A DNA stretch of 9,712 bases from Rubrobacteraceae bacterium (GCA_021156345.1 JAJNDJ010000115.1:1-9712); one strand, 5' to 3'; positions 1 through 6,924 are shown, numbered from the stretch's first letter. Program-made: numbers and translations. Notes: generated from the letters alone by a model not told the origin.

Positions 1-1017
1 ACTTACCAGGACCTCCTGAGCTCGGACGCCCCCGAGGACCCTTATCTCTCGCGAGAGCTGGAGAGGTACTTCCCGACACCCTTGAGAGAGCGGTTCAGGG
101 AGCAGATCCACGAGCACAGGCTGCACCGGCAGATCACGGCCACCCACGTTACGAACAGCCTGGTGAACCGCAACGGCCCTTCCTTCGTGTTCAGGCTTGG
201 CGAGGAGACGGGGGCTGCTGCGCCGGATATCGCGCGCGCGTACATGGCGGCGCGTGAGATCTTCGACATGCGCACCCTGTGGGACGGCGTCGAAGCCCTG
301 GACAACACGGTCGAGGCGAGGGTACAGACCAGGATAATGCTCAACGCCCGCAAGCTCGTCGAGCGCGCGACCCGCTGGCTGCTCCGCTACCGCCGCGCAC
401 CGCTGAATGTCGGGACGACGATCTCGCACTTCTCCGAAGGGGCGGCGGAGCTCTCCGAACGCATCCCGGAGCTCCTGCTCGACGGTGACCGCGAAGCAGT
501 GGCAAACGCCGCCCAGCGCCTGATAGAAGCGAACGTACCGCCGGATCTGGCACAGCGGGCCGCGAACCTGGGCCCGATGTTTTCCGCGCTGGATATTACC
601 GACGTGGCCAACTCCACAGGAGAGTCTCTGGATACGACCGCGGCCGTGTACTTCATCCTTGGTGATAGGCTGAAGCTCCACTGGCTGCGCCGCCACATCG
701 AGGCACTCCCCCGCGACAACCGCTGGCACACCCTCGCACGCTCGGCCCTGCGCGACGACATCTACAACCAGCATGCCGCCCTCACCGCGGAGGTACTCAG
801 CGACACCTCGGACGACTATCCCGTCCACGAACGCATAGAAGAATGGGTCGAAGCCAACGAGGGACCCGTCGAGCGCACCCTGCAGGTCCTCACCGACATA
901 AACTCGAGCGGCACCTTCGATCTCTCCACCCTCTCGGTAGCGCTGCGGGAGATCCGGAACCTCATAACGACCCCGGAAGCCTCACCAGAGGAGGTGGAAG
1001 CCACCGCCCGAACCTAG
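1..1017 (+). CDS. Large NAD-dependent glutamate dehydrogenase, C-terminal part (5' end outside window)
   Basis: The frame is open from base 1 and gives 338 residues to a TAG stop, so the start lies left of the window. The sequence matches the C-terminal region of the very large (about 1,600 residue) bacterial NAD-glutamate dehydrogenases (Bac_GDH, GDH2/L-GDH family), which oxidise glutamate to 2-oxoglutarate and ammonia in the cytoplasm. The clearest signature is the conserved block ITATHVTNSLVNRNG at about residues 45-59, followed by the helical stretch with RAYMAAREIFDMRTLW; in this family the segment after the catalytic domain is all-helical. The catalytic domain is not visible. The tail, rich in Glu and Ala, ends at a stop that overlaps the stop of the convergent gene by four bases. 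Family assignment is firm; the NAD preference is inferred from the family. Confidence 0.9.
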   Translation, partial: TYQDLLSSDAPEDPYLSRELERYFPTPLRERFREQIHEHRLHRQITATHVTNSLVNRNGPSFVFRLGEETGAAAPDIARAYMAAREIFDMRTLWDGVEALDNTVEARVQTRIMLNARKLVERATRWLLRYRRAPLNVGTTISHFSEGAAELSERIPELLLDGDREAVANAAQRLIEANVPPDLAQRAANLGPMFSALDITDVANSTGESLDTTAAVYFILGDRLKLHWLRRHIEALPRDNRWHTLARSALRDDIYNQHAALTAEVLSDTSDDYPVHERIEEWVEANEGPVERTLQVLTDINSSGTFDLSTLSVALREIRNLITTPEASPEEVEATART

Positions 1018-1580
1018 GCCCCGCCTCCCAACGACTCCCTGTGCGCTTTGGCGCGCTCGACGTACTCGCTCGCGCCGCGGGCTATGTCCGCTGCCTGCTC
1101 CTCGCTCACGCCGCTGACGCGTTTGGCGGGAAGACCGACGATGAGGCTGTGGGGAGGGAACTCGCGTCCCTCGGGAACGACGGCTCCGGCGGCAACGATA
1201 GAGCCCTCACCGATCTTCGCGCCGTTGAGGATGGTACATCCCATCCCCACGAGACAATGGTCCTCGATCTCGCACCCGTGCACGACCGCATTGTGGCCGA
1301 TGACGCATCCCTCGCCAACGACAGCGGGGTAGCCGGGGTCGGCGTGGAGCACGCAGCCGTCCTGCACATTGGTCCTGGCACCGATACGGATGGGCTCCGT
1401 GTCGCCGCGCAACACGGATCCGTACCAGACACTCGATTCTTCGCCCAGGTGGACGTCACCGATGACGCAGGCTCCAGGCGCGACCCAGGCAGACCGCGCG
1501 ACCTGCGGGAAGGTGTCGCCGTGCGGGAACACATTGCCCCTTTCGTTCAGATCCAACGCGGCGCCCTCACCTTCGCTCAT
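1014..1580 (-). CDS. Gamma-carbonic-anhydrase-family hexapeptide-repeat protein (YrdA/CaiE type)
   Basis: The 188-residue protein is a left-handed beta-helix of hexapeptide repeats, typical in length for this family (about 165-200). Family hallmarks are visible: SVLRGD (Arg58, Asp60), NVQDG (Asn71, Gln73, Asp74) and the zinc-ligand histidines in VLHAD (His79) and IGHNAVVHGC (His96, His101). These resemble the trimeric zinc site of gamma carbonic anhydrases. The acidic catalytic loop of archaeal Cam is not evident, so activity as a carbonic anhydrase is unproven; some relatives (PaaY) are acyl-CoA thioesterases, which would suit the thiolase just upstream on the same strand. I chose ATG at 1580 because GGAG lies eight bases before it. 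An in-frame GTG at 1613 would add 11 residues but has no clear ribosome-binding site. It is probably co-transcribed with the thiolase. Confidence 0.88.
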   Translation of the reverse strand: MSEGEGAALDLNERGNVFPHGDTFPQVARSAWVAPGACVIGDVHLGEESSVWYGSVLRGDTEPIRIGARTNVQDGCVLHADPGYPAVVGEGCVIGHNAVVHGCEIEDHCLVGMGCTILNGAKIGEGSIVAAGAVVPEGREFPPHSLIVGLPAKRVSGVSEEQAADIARGASEYVERAKAHRESLGGGA

Positions 1581-1642
1581 CTCCACGGCTCCATTCGGTT
1601 GCCCTTTACACACGTCTACGCTGAAGCGCGCCGTATGTTGGG

Positions 1643-1658
1643 ACGGTTCGCGAACCGT
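1643..1658. repeat. Perfect 16-bp palindrome between thiolase and gamma-CA genes
   Basis: The sequence acggttcgcgaaccgt is its own reverse complement with no spacer. It lies between the thiolase stop and the start of the next gene on the same strand. No T-run follows on either strand, so it does not look like an ordinary intrinsic terminator. It could be an operator, or an RNA hairpin (six-base stem with a CGCG loop) that shapes expression between the two genes. The role is inferred; the symmetry is directly visible. Confidence 0.6.
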
Positions 1659-1671
1659 TCTACGACGTCGC

Positions 1672-2847
1672 TCATACTTCCACCGACACGGCGTCGCCCT
1701 GGCCGCCGCCGGAGCAGATGGCGGCGAGACCCTTTCCGCCTCCCCTGCGCCGCAGCTCGTAGAGGAGCGTCGTCAGGATGCGCGCCCCTGAGGCTCCTAC
1801 GGGGTGGCCTAGCGCCAGGGCGCCGCCGTTGACATTGACGATGTCGGGGTCGATGTCGAGTATGCGTGTGGAGTGGATCGCGACGCCGGCAAAGGCCTCG
1901 TTTATCTCGACCAGGTCCAGGTCGTCCGAGTCCCATCCGGATCTTTCGAGCGCCAGCTTGCCCGCGTTGCCTGGCACGGTCAACAGGTTGGGCGGTTCCT
2001 CAGCCACCTTCGCGTGAGCCACGACGGTGCCTAGCGGTTCGAGGCCGCGCTTTCCTGCGAAGCTCTCGCCCGCGAGCACGAGGGCTCCGGCCCCGTCTGT
2101 GACACCAGGGGCGTTGCCCGCGGTCACGGTGCCACCTTCGTCTATGGGCTCGAGGGCGGCTAGCTTCTCCATGGTTGTGTCGCGCCGAATCGGCTCGTCC
2201 ACCTCCACGTAGTTCGTCTTCCCCTTCTTGCCAGAGACTTTGACGCCGACTATCTCTTCGGCAAGCCGCCCTTCGTCGGTCGCTGCGGCGGCGCGCTTGT
2301 GGCTCCTGAGCGTCCATTCGTCCTGCTCTTCGCGGGAGATATCGTACGCTTTCGCCCCTCGTGTGCCGAAACGGATCATGTTCACGTGCTCGAAGGCGTC
2401 GAGCAGGCCATCGTGCATCATGGCGTCGAGCGCGGGCATGTCGCCCATGCGCCCACCCCATCGGGCTTTCGGCAACAGATAAGGGACGTTCGACATGCTC
2501 TCCATACCGCCGGCCAGGATCACGCCGAAGTCGCCGGCACGGATCAGGGTATCAGCGAGCGTCGCGCTCCTCAGCCCAGAGGCGCATACCTGGTTGAGTG
2601 TCTCCGTTGTCAGCGAGAAAGGGAGACCCGCGTGGAAGTTGGCCTGGCGGGATGGGATCTGCCCTACTCCGGCCTGCACCACGATACCGAAGATGGAGTG
2701 CTGCAGGTCTCCGTCATCGATGCCAGAGCGGTCTATGGCTTCCCTGATCGCAGCCCCACCGAGCTCGGGGGCGCCCAGGGGGGACAGCGCGCCGCCGAAC
2801 CTGCCGAAGGGCGTCCGCGCCGCCCCGAGGATTACCGTACGTTCCAA
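1672..2847 (-). CDS. Acetyl-CoA C-acetyltransferase (thiolase)
   Basis: This is a full-length thiolase of 391 residues. It catalyses reversible Claisen condensation of two acetyl-CoA to acetoacetyl-CoA, or thiolytic cleavage of 3-ketoacyl-CoA, in the cytoplasm. Three active-site motifs are present: NQVCASG with nucleophile Cys88, NEAFAG with Asn316, GHPVGASGAR with His348, and CSGGGQG with Cys378. These numbers use a TTG start at 2847, preceded by AGAGGAG five bases upstream. They match the classical biosynthetic thiolase numbering (Cys89, His348, Cys378) almost exactly, which is why I prefer this start to the ATG at 2880 that would add 11 residues. The exact chain-length preference cannot be read from sequence. 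The gene is followed by the gamma-carbonic-anhydrase-like gene and faces an upstream region rich in inverted repeats, so repression by a TetR-like regulator is plausible. Confidence 0.94.
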   Translation of the reverse strand: MERTVILGAARTPFGRFGGALSPLGAPELGGAAIREAIDRSGIDDGDLQHSIFGIVVQAGVGQIPSRQANFHAGLPFSLTTETLNQVCASGLRSATLADTLIRAGDFGVILAGGMESMSNVPYLLPKARWGGRMGDMPALDAMMHDGLLDAFEHVNMIRFGTRGAKAYDISREEQDEWTLRSHKRAAAATDEGRLAEEIVGVKVSGKKGKTNYVEVDEPIRRDTTMEKLAALEPIDEGGTVTAGNAPGVTDGAGALVLAGESFAGKRGLEPLGTVVAHAKVAEEPPNLLTVPGNAGKLALERSGWDSDDLDLVEINEAFAGVAIHSTRILDIDPDIVNVNGGALALGHPVGASGARILTTLLYELRRRGGGKGLAAICSGGGQGDAVSVEV

Positions 2848-2898
2848 TGCGACTCCTCTGTCTGGAGGACCAACGTCCATAGTTTAAGCCTTCCTGTG

Positions 2899-2916
2899 AC
2901 GAAACGTGCGTTTCGT
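2899..2916. promoter_or_regulatory. Operator-like palindrome upstream of thiolase
   Basis: The sequence acgaaacgtgcgtttcgt has perfect 8-bp arms (acgaaacg / cgtttcgt) around a two-base centre. It lies about 50-70 bases before the TTG start of the thiolase, where a repressor could act. Length and symmetry resemble operators of TetR-family regulators, which often control acyl-CoA genes. No regulator gene is in the window, so the binding protein is unknown. The symmetry is seen directly; the operator role is inference. Confidence 0.5.
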
Positions 2917-2935
2917 AGATCGGGCGCTGCCGGAC

Positions 2936-2962
2936 ATAGAGTCGAGACCGAGGCGACTCTAT
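2936..2962. repeat. Inverted repeat, 9-bp arms with 9-base loop
   Basis: The arms atagagtcg and cgactctat are perfect complements separated by nine bases. It sits upstream of the palindrome at 2899-2916, on the side away from the thiolase. It could be a second protein-binding site or a hairpin in a thiolase leader RNA. Its right arm is shared with an overlapping inverted repeat at 2958-2994. Confidence 0.55.
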
Positions 2963-2994
2963 ACGGAACCCGCATGATCACTCTTTCGTATAGA
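2958..2994. repeat. Overlapping inverted repeat, 8-bp arms
   Basis: The arms tctatacg (2958-2965) and cgtataga (2987-2994) are perfect complements with a 21-base loop. The left arm overlaps the right arm of the 2936-2962 repeat by five bases, so the two hairpins could not form together. This may be overlapping operators or alternative RNA structures; chance is also possible. Confidence 0.4.
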
Positions 2995-3141
2995 ACGTGG
3001 GCGAGCGCAACTTTCACACCTTGCTCACGGCTTAACCGTCATTCTCGCTTACTCTCTTGTCCTTCCCACTCAAGCGGGAATCCACAGCGGCTGGCGCTGC
3101 GTACATTCATCCAGAAGTGATCTACCAGATTGCGTACTACA

Positions 3142-3163
3142 TGCTATCTTCTCGGAGGATAGC
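3142..3163 (+). promoter_or_regulatory. Possible extended -10 element and overlapping inverted repeat before the VOC gene
   Basis: TGCTATCTT at 3142-3150 resembles an extended -10 box (TGnTATAAT with two mismatches), but no good -35 box lies at the expected distance. The same bases form the left arm of an inverted repeat, gctatctt (3143-3150) against aggatagc (3156-3163), eight pairs including one G-U, around ctcgg. If the promoter call is right, the repeat would cover the -10 and transcription start and suit a repressor site. If transcription starts farther upstream, it would be a leader hairpin ending nine bases before the AAGGAG ribosome-binding site. Confidence 0.35.
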
Positions 3164-3182
3164 GGCATGACAAGGAGAATCC

Positions 3183-3878
3183 ATGAAGGTAAAGAGGTTG
3201 GATCACATAGCACTCTACATGGGCGATAGGGATGCCGCCGCCGGGTTCTTGACAACGCACCTCGGGTTCCACGTCGTGGACCACACGGAACGTTACACCC
3301 TGGTAGGGGCCGGTGGCAGGCTCGGCAAGCTCACACTCTTCGACGCCCCGCCGGGCACAACACCCTCTCCGGGGGAGATCGAACGCATAACCATACGCGT
3401 GGCCGACCCGGAGGCCGCCGCAGCGAGACTCCCGCGAGAAGCCGGGGCTGAACCGCGCGACGGAGGGTACTCTTTCACAGGCCCTGAAGGGCTTCCGCTC
3501 GCCCTGGTTCCCGGGGAAGGAGAGTTCGCGGACTACGACCTCGATGGCTTCGTCCTGCGATCGGGATCGCCCGAGGAGTCAGCGCGCACTCTCGCCGAGA
3601 TGGGCTTCGCCCCAGGAGACGGGGCCACCACCGTGAAGGCTGGCGATTACCTGATAAGCCTCACCGACTCCTCGCCGGATGCGAACGGTGGAGGCATGCT
3701 CTTCCACGTTGGCTGCCTTGTAGACTCGGCGGAGGATCACCGCAAGGAGGCCGAGGAGCGGGGATTGGAGGTCCAGGACTTCGTCGATGGTCCGAATACT
3801 CTAGCTGTCTTCATCCGAGGACCCGAGGGCGTGAGCGTCGAATACGTGGAGCACAAGTCTACGTTCTCCCTGGCCTAG
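3183..3878 (+). CDS. Two-domain VOC (glyoxalase/extradiol dioxygenase fold) protein
   Basis: The 231-residue protein carries four beta-alpha-beta-beta-beta modules, as in two-domain vicinal oxygen chelate proteins. Approximate positions are module 1 at 4-55 (LDHIALYM), module 2 at 65-110 (ERITIRVAD), module 3 at 118-165 (DGFVLRS), and module 4 at 172-223 (LFHVGCLVDS to SVEYVEH). Extradiol dioxygenases of this layout use His-His-Glu from modules 3 and 4. Here His175 and Glu220 are in place, but the first His of module 3 appears to be replaced (Gly122, after Asp121). The reaction therefore cannot be named, and metal binding may be altered or absent. The ATG at 3183 has AAGGAG five bases upstream. 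The FAD dehydrogenase follows ten bases after the stop, so the two are almost certainly one operon and probably act on the same small molecule. Confidence 0.85.
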   Translation: MKVKRLDHIALYMGDRDAAAGFLTTHLGFHVVDHTERYTLVGAGGRLGKLTLFDAPPGTTPSPGEIERITIRVADPEAAAARLPREAGAEPRDGGYSFTGPEGLPLALVPGEGEFADYDLDGFVLRSGSPEESARTLAEMGFAPGDGATTVKAGDYLISLTDSSPDANGGGMLFHVGCLVDSAEDHRKEAEERGLEVQDFVDGPNTLAVFIRGPEGVSVEYVEHKSTFSLA

Positions 3879-3888
3879 AGGAGAGCCG

Positions 3889-5119
3889 TTGCGCGTCGTC
3901 ATCGCCGGCGGCGGGCTCGCTGGCCTGACCGCCGCCCTGAGGGCCACGGAGCTTGGCGCGCAGGCAACCCTGCTGGAGAAGGGCGCCGGCCCCGGCGGAT
4001 CCTTCGTATACTCCAGCGGCTATATCTGGTCGTATGTGGATCTGCCTACCTTCCGCAGGGAGGCGCCAGGCGGGGACGCTATTCTCCAGAGGCTCATCTT
4101 CGAACGACTCGGGTCCTGCCTGGCCTGGCTGGAGGGTGCAGGAGGCGATCTTATGGCGCGAGAGACGGGGAACCCCCTCACATTCGGCGCCCGCTTCGAC
4201 CCTGAACGAACGGTCTCGGCGCTGGTAGACCGTTTGGAGGCCACAGGTGGAGAGATACTCACAGAGACTGCGTTCGAGGCGCTACTGGAGGATAGTGAGG
4301 GTCGCGTTGCAGGGGTTCGGGTTTCATCCTCCGGAATGACGCACGCTGCGGACGCCGTGATCCTTGCCTCTGGGGGCTTCGCCGGCGACCCCGAGTTGGT
4401 CGGGCGCCACATAATCGGGGGACCTGGAAGGATGCGGGTGCGGGCGCACCCGAGGAGTACGGGCAGCTCCCCCGGCAGATTTTCCTCCTGAACGGTTCGT
4501 GGAAGTCTCCCAGCTCTACGGCCGCTACGCAGTGGCTGTCAACGCCAGGGGCGAACGCTACGCCGACGAGGGCGCGGACTGGTCGGAGACGGCCCTGACA
4601 CAGGCCACGGCACACCAGCCGGGACTCTACGCCTGGTATGTGCTCGACGCCAGAGGGCTCGAAGGCAGCGTGCGCGAGCGGACCGCGAAAGAGATGGTCG
4701 AGAAGGGAAAGAGCACGGGCGGAACCGTCATCGAGGCCGCGACTCTCACGGAGCTTGCGGATAGACTCGCTGAACGTGGCGTGCCCCGCGAAACCTTCCT
4801 CCACACCATGGAGGAATACAATGCTGCCGCCGTTGCGGATGGACATCCCTCTCCCCCGAGGAGTGGGCAGGTATGGCCATTGCGCGTTCCTCCCTTTGTG
4901 GCCGTTAAGGTCGCGCCATCCATAACGCACACGGTAGGCGGGCTCGCCGTGGACGCGGGCTGCAGGGTGCTGCGCGCGACGGACGGACGGCCTATGCCGG
5001 GCCTCTACGCCGCGGGGGTCGAGGTAGGCGGGGTCTCCGCCGGCGGGTACACGAGCGGCCTGGCCTCTGCCCTCGTGTTCGGCGGCACCGCCGCGGAATC
5101 GGCGATTGCAGACGGATAG
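3889..5119 (+). pseudogene. FAD-dependent dehydrogenase (fumarate reductase/tricarballylate dehydrogenase-like), frameshifted with internal deletion
   Basis: Two reading frames together encode one FAD_binding_2-family flavoprotein. The first (3889-4491) has the N-terminal dinucleotide-binding motif GGGLAG (residues 7-12), Glu30 at the end of strand 2, GPGGS and the strand AVILASGGFAGD. The second continues one frame over from about 4463 to 5119 with APPADFPPERF, VNARGERYADEG and the C-terminal FAD-contacting block LPGLYAAG-like (PGLYAAGVEVGG). At the join, the first frame stops being homologous after RSTG, exactly where the family has TGDG followed by a helix. About 25 residues seem to be missing, and the frame shifts. 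The start is TTG at 3889 with GAGGAG five bases upstream. A sequencing or assembly error is possible, but a one-base error would not explain the missing conserved segment. As written, the product would be inactive. Confidence 0.8.
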
Positions 5120-5210
5120 GAGAATTTCAGCACGCGCCCCAGCTTGTTGTTTTCGCTGATTGCCGAATGGACGATTCGCAGTTCGTCGATACCGCCGCCA
5201 ATCGCTTTAG

Positions 5211-5216
5211 TACAAT
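5211..5216 (+). promoter_or_regulatory. Candidate -10 box for the acyl-CoA synthetase gene
   Basis: TACAAT lies 40 bases before the TTG start, in the 137-base gap after the FAD dehydrogenase, giving a plausible leader of about 34 bases. The best -35 candidate, TCGATA at 5186-5191, matches four of six consensus bases but with 19-base spacing. The gap holds no clear terminator for the preceding gene. Call is tentative. Confidence 0.35.
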
Positions 5217-5256
5217 GCGGGTCTGGAAGAGTACCTTTGGGGAAAGGTGAGGGACC

Positions 5257-6849
5257 TTGGCGAATATAGGGGATTACGAGAGGACCTACGCAGACTTCGA
5301 CTGGGAGACGCCGGAGAGATTCAACTTCGGGCGTGACGTGGTCGACCGCTGGGCCGAGCAGGACCGAGCGGCCATGGTCTGGCTCGGAACGGGCGGCGAG
5401 GAACGCCGCCTCGACTTCGCCCAGTTTTCTGTCCTCTCGAACAGGTTCGCCAACGTGGCGAGAGCATTGGGTATAGAGCGTGGCGATAGGGTTATGATCC
5501 TACTCGGCAAGGTGCCTGAGTGGCACGCGATTTTAACGGGTCTCTTGAAGCTAGGGGCTATTGCCATCCCGTGCGCCCCTCAGCTCAGGGCCGGCGACCT
5601 GAAGTTCAGGGCCGAGCACTCAGGCTCTGTGGCCATGATCTCGGGCCCGGAAGGTGTCGAAGAGGTCGAGAGGATGCGCGAAGACGTCCCAGATCTAGAA
5701 CGCTTCATCTCTGTAGGCGAAGTGCGCGAAGGCTGGGAATCCTACGAGACGCTTATGGATGGTGCCTCTGAGGACTTTACGGCTGAGGACACGACGGCGG
5801 ACGAAGGTGCCTTCATCCTCTACACCTCGGGGACGACAAAGCATCCCAAAGGCGCTCTGCACACCCACGGCTACACGCATGCCAAATGGATGGAAGCCAG
5901 GTACTGGCTGGACCTCAGGGAGGGCGACAGGCTGTGGTGCACCTCGGGTACGGGCTGGGCAAAGAGCATCTGGAACGTATTCCTGGGGCCGTGGAGCCAG
6001 GGGACGGAGATCTTCTTCCACGAGGGCGGTTTCGAACCTGCCGAACGCCTGGAGCTGATGGAGCTCTACGACATTTCGGTCCTCTGCCAGGCCCCGACCG
6101 AGTACCGCCTCCTCGCGAAGACCCCCGAACTGGAACGCGCAAACCTCGCCTCCATCCGCCACGCCGTCTCTGCGGGAGAACCGCTGAACCCGCCTGTCAT
6201 CGAGCGGTGGAAAGAGCTTCACGGCCTGACCATCTACGACGGCTACGGGCAGACCGAGAACACCCTGCTCGTCGGCAACTACCCAGGCCTCGACTTACGA
6301 CCTGGCTCGATGGGCAAACCGTCTCCTGGCTGCGACGTGAAGATCGTCGATCCCGAAGGTAACGAGTGCCAGCCTGACGAGCCTGGCGACATAGCCCTCT
6401 TCGGGCGTATACCCGCGCAATTCAAAGAGTACTGGGAGCAGCCCGAAGCGACCGAGACTGTTTTTCGTAACGGCTACTATCTGACAGGCGACAGGGCTTA
6501 CAGGGACGCCGACGGCTACCTCTGGTTCGTAGGCCGTTCCGACGACGTGATCCTCTCTGCCGGTTACCGCATCGGGCCCTTCGAGGTCGAGAGCATTCTC
6601 ATCGAGCATCCCGCGGTCGTCGAGAGCGCCGTCGTACCTCTGCCCGACGAGGACAGGGGAAGCGTCGTCAAGGCGTTCATAGTCGTCGGCGAAAACTACG
6701 AACCGTCGGAGGATCTGGCGAAGGAGATCCAGGCCTACTGCAAGGAGAACACAGCCCCGTACAAGTACCCGCGCAGCATAGAGTTCATCGACGACCTACC
6801 CAAGACGACGAGCGGCAAGATCCGTCGTGTCGAATTGCGCCAGGAATGA
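5257..6849 (+). CDS. AMP-forming acyl-CoA synthetase (medium-chain/ACSM-like)
   Basis: This is a complete 530-residue member of the ANL adenylating superfamily. It converts a carboxylic acid, ATP and CoA to acyl-CoA, AMP and pyrophosphate in two steps. The motifs appear in order: phosphate loop YTSGTTKHPKG (189-199), adenine-binding GYGQTE (329-334), YLTGD (408-412), hinge region GRSDD with GYRIGPFEVES (426-446), and the catalytic lysine in PKTTSGKIRR (Lys521). The overall pattern, including MANIGDYE at the N-terminus, resembles medium-chain/benzoate-type synthetases rather than long-chain ones, but the acid substrate cannot be fixed. The start is TTG at 5257 with a GGTGAGG ribosome-binding site four bases upstream; the N-terminus aligns with the family at this point. 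It follows the VOC and FAD dehydrogenase genes on the same strand and probably serves the same catabolic route. Confidence 0.93.
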   Translation: MANIGDYERTYADFDWETPERFNFGRDVVDRWAEQDRAAMVWLGTGGEERRLDFAQFSVLSNRFANVARALGIERGDRVMILLGKVPEWHAILTGLLKLGAIAIPCAPQLRAGDLKFRAEHSGSVAMISGPEGVEEVERMREDVPDLERFISVGEVREGWESYETLMDGASEDFTAEDTTADEGAFILYTSGTTKHPKGALHTHGYTHAKWMEARYWLDLREGDRLWCTSGTGWAKSIWNVFLGPWSQGTEIFFHEGGFEPAERLELMELYDISVLCQAPTEYRLLAKTPELERANLASIRHAVSAGEPLNPPVIERWKELHGLTIYDGYGQTENTLLVGNYPGLDLRPGSMGKPSPGCDVKIVDPEGNECQPDEPGDIALFGRIPAQFKEYWEQPEATETVFRNGYYLTGDRAYRDADGYLWFVGRSDDVILSAGYRIGPFEVESILIEHPAVVESAVVPLPDEDRGSVVKAFIVVGENYEPSEDLAKEIQAYCKENTAPYKYPRSIEFIDDLPKTTSGKIRRVELRQE

Positions 6850-6853
6850 AGGC

Positions 6854-6906
6854 TACAGGTGTCAGGGAAAGGTTTCTCGAGACGCTGCCTTTCATGCAGA
6901 CCTGTA
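6854..6906. repeat. Nested inverted-repeat element between two plus-strand genes
   Basis: Outer arms tacaggt (6854-6860) and acctgta (6900-6906) are perfect complements. Inside them, after symmetric six-base gaps, gaaagg (6867-6872) pairs with cctttc (6888-6893), and tctcgaga (6876-6883) is a palindrome at the centre. An alternative pairing also exists: CAGG-type segments at 6856-6866 match 6901-6911 at nine of eleven positions. The element begins four bases after the acyl-CoA synthetase stop, and the next start codon is 18 bases beyond its end. There is no T-run, so it is not a standard terminator. It may be an mRNA structure or a dispersed repeat element. Confidence 0.5.
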
Positions 6907-6924
6907 ACCTGAGGCCTGAAGTCC

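Larger units (their letters stand above)
2848..3182. other. Divergent intergenic region with several inverted repeats
   Basis: This stretch of about 335 bases separates the minus-strand thiolase from the plus-strand VOC gene and should hold promoters for both. I see no credible protein gene in it. It contains the palindrome at 2899-2916, a hairpin at 2936-2962, an overlapping alternative hairpin at 2958-2994, and an inverted repeat at 3143-3163 next to the VOC ribosome-binding site. No good TTGACA box is visible for the thiolase promoter. The part from about 2995 to 3120 shows only weak short symmetries (for example acgg-cttaa-ccgt near 3027-3039). Confidence 0.7.

Noticed and set aside
1616..1675. 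Nineteen-codon frame on the minus strand whose ATG overlaps the thiolase TGA
   Set aside because: The ATGA overlap hints at translational coupling, but the peptide spans the 16-bp palindrome, has no recognisable features and is too short to support without conservation data.
843..1832. Open frame of 329 codons on the plus strand
   Set aside because: It lies antisense to the gamma-carbonic-anhydrase and thiolase genes and runs across the end of glutamate dehydrogenase. Its product has no recognisable motif and is the usual shadow of GC-rich genes.
2299..3120. Open frame of 273 codons on the plus strand
   Set aside because: It is antisense to the thiolase N-terminal half, whose active-site motifs and spacing are certain; the predicted protein shows no family features.
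3889..5119. Programmed ribosomal frameshift joining the two dehydrogenase frames
   Set aside because: No slippery heptamer is evident at the join, and conserved residues are missing there, which frameshifting would not restore.
5165..5179. Short inverted repeat cgaat/attcg before the acyl-CoA synthetase
   Set aside because: Five-base arms with a five-base loop are expected by chance, and no T-run or link to the promoter elements is seen.
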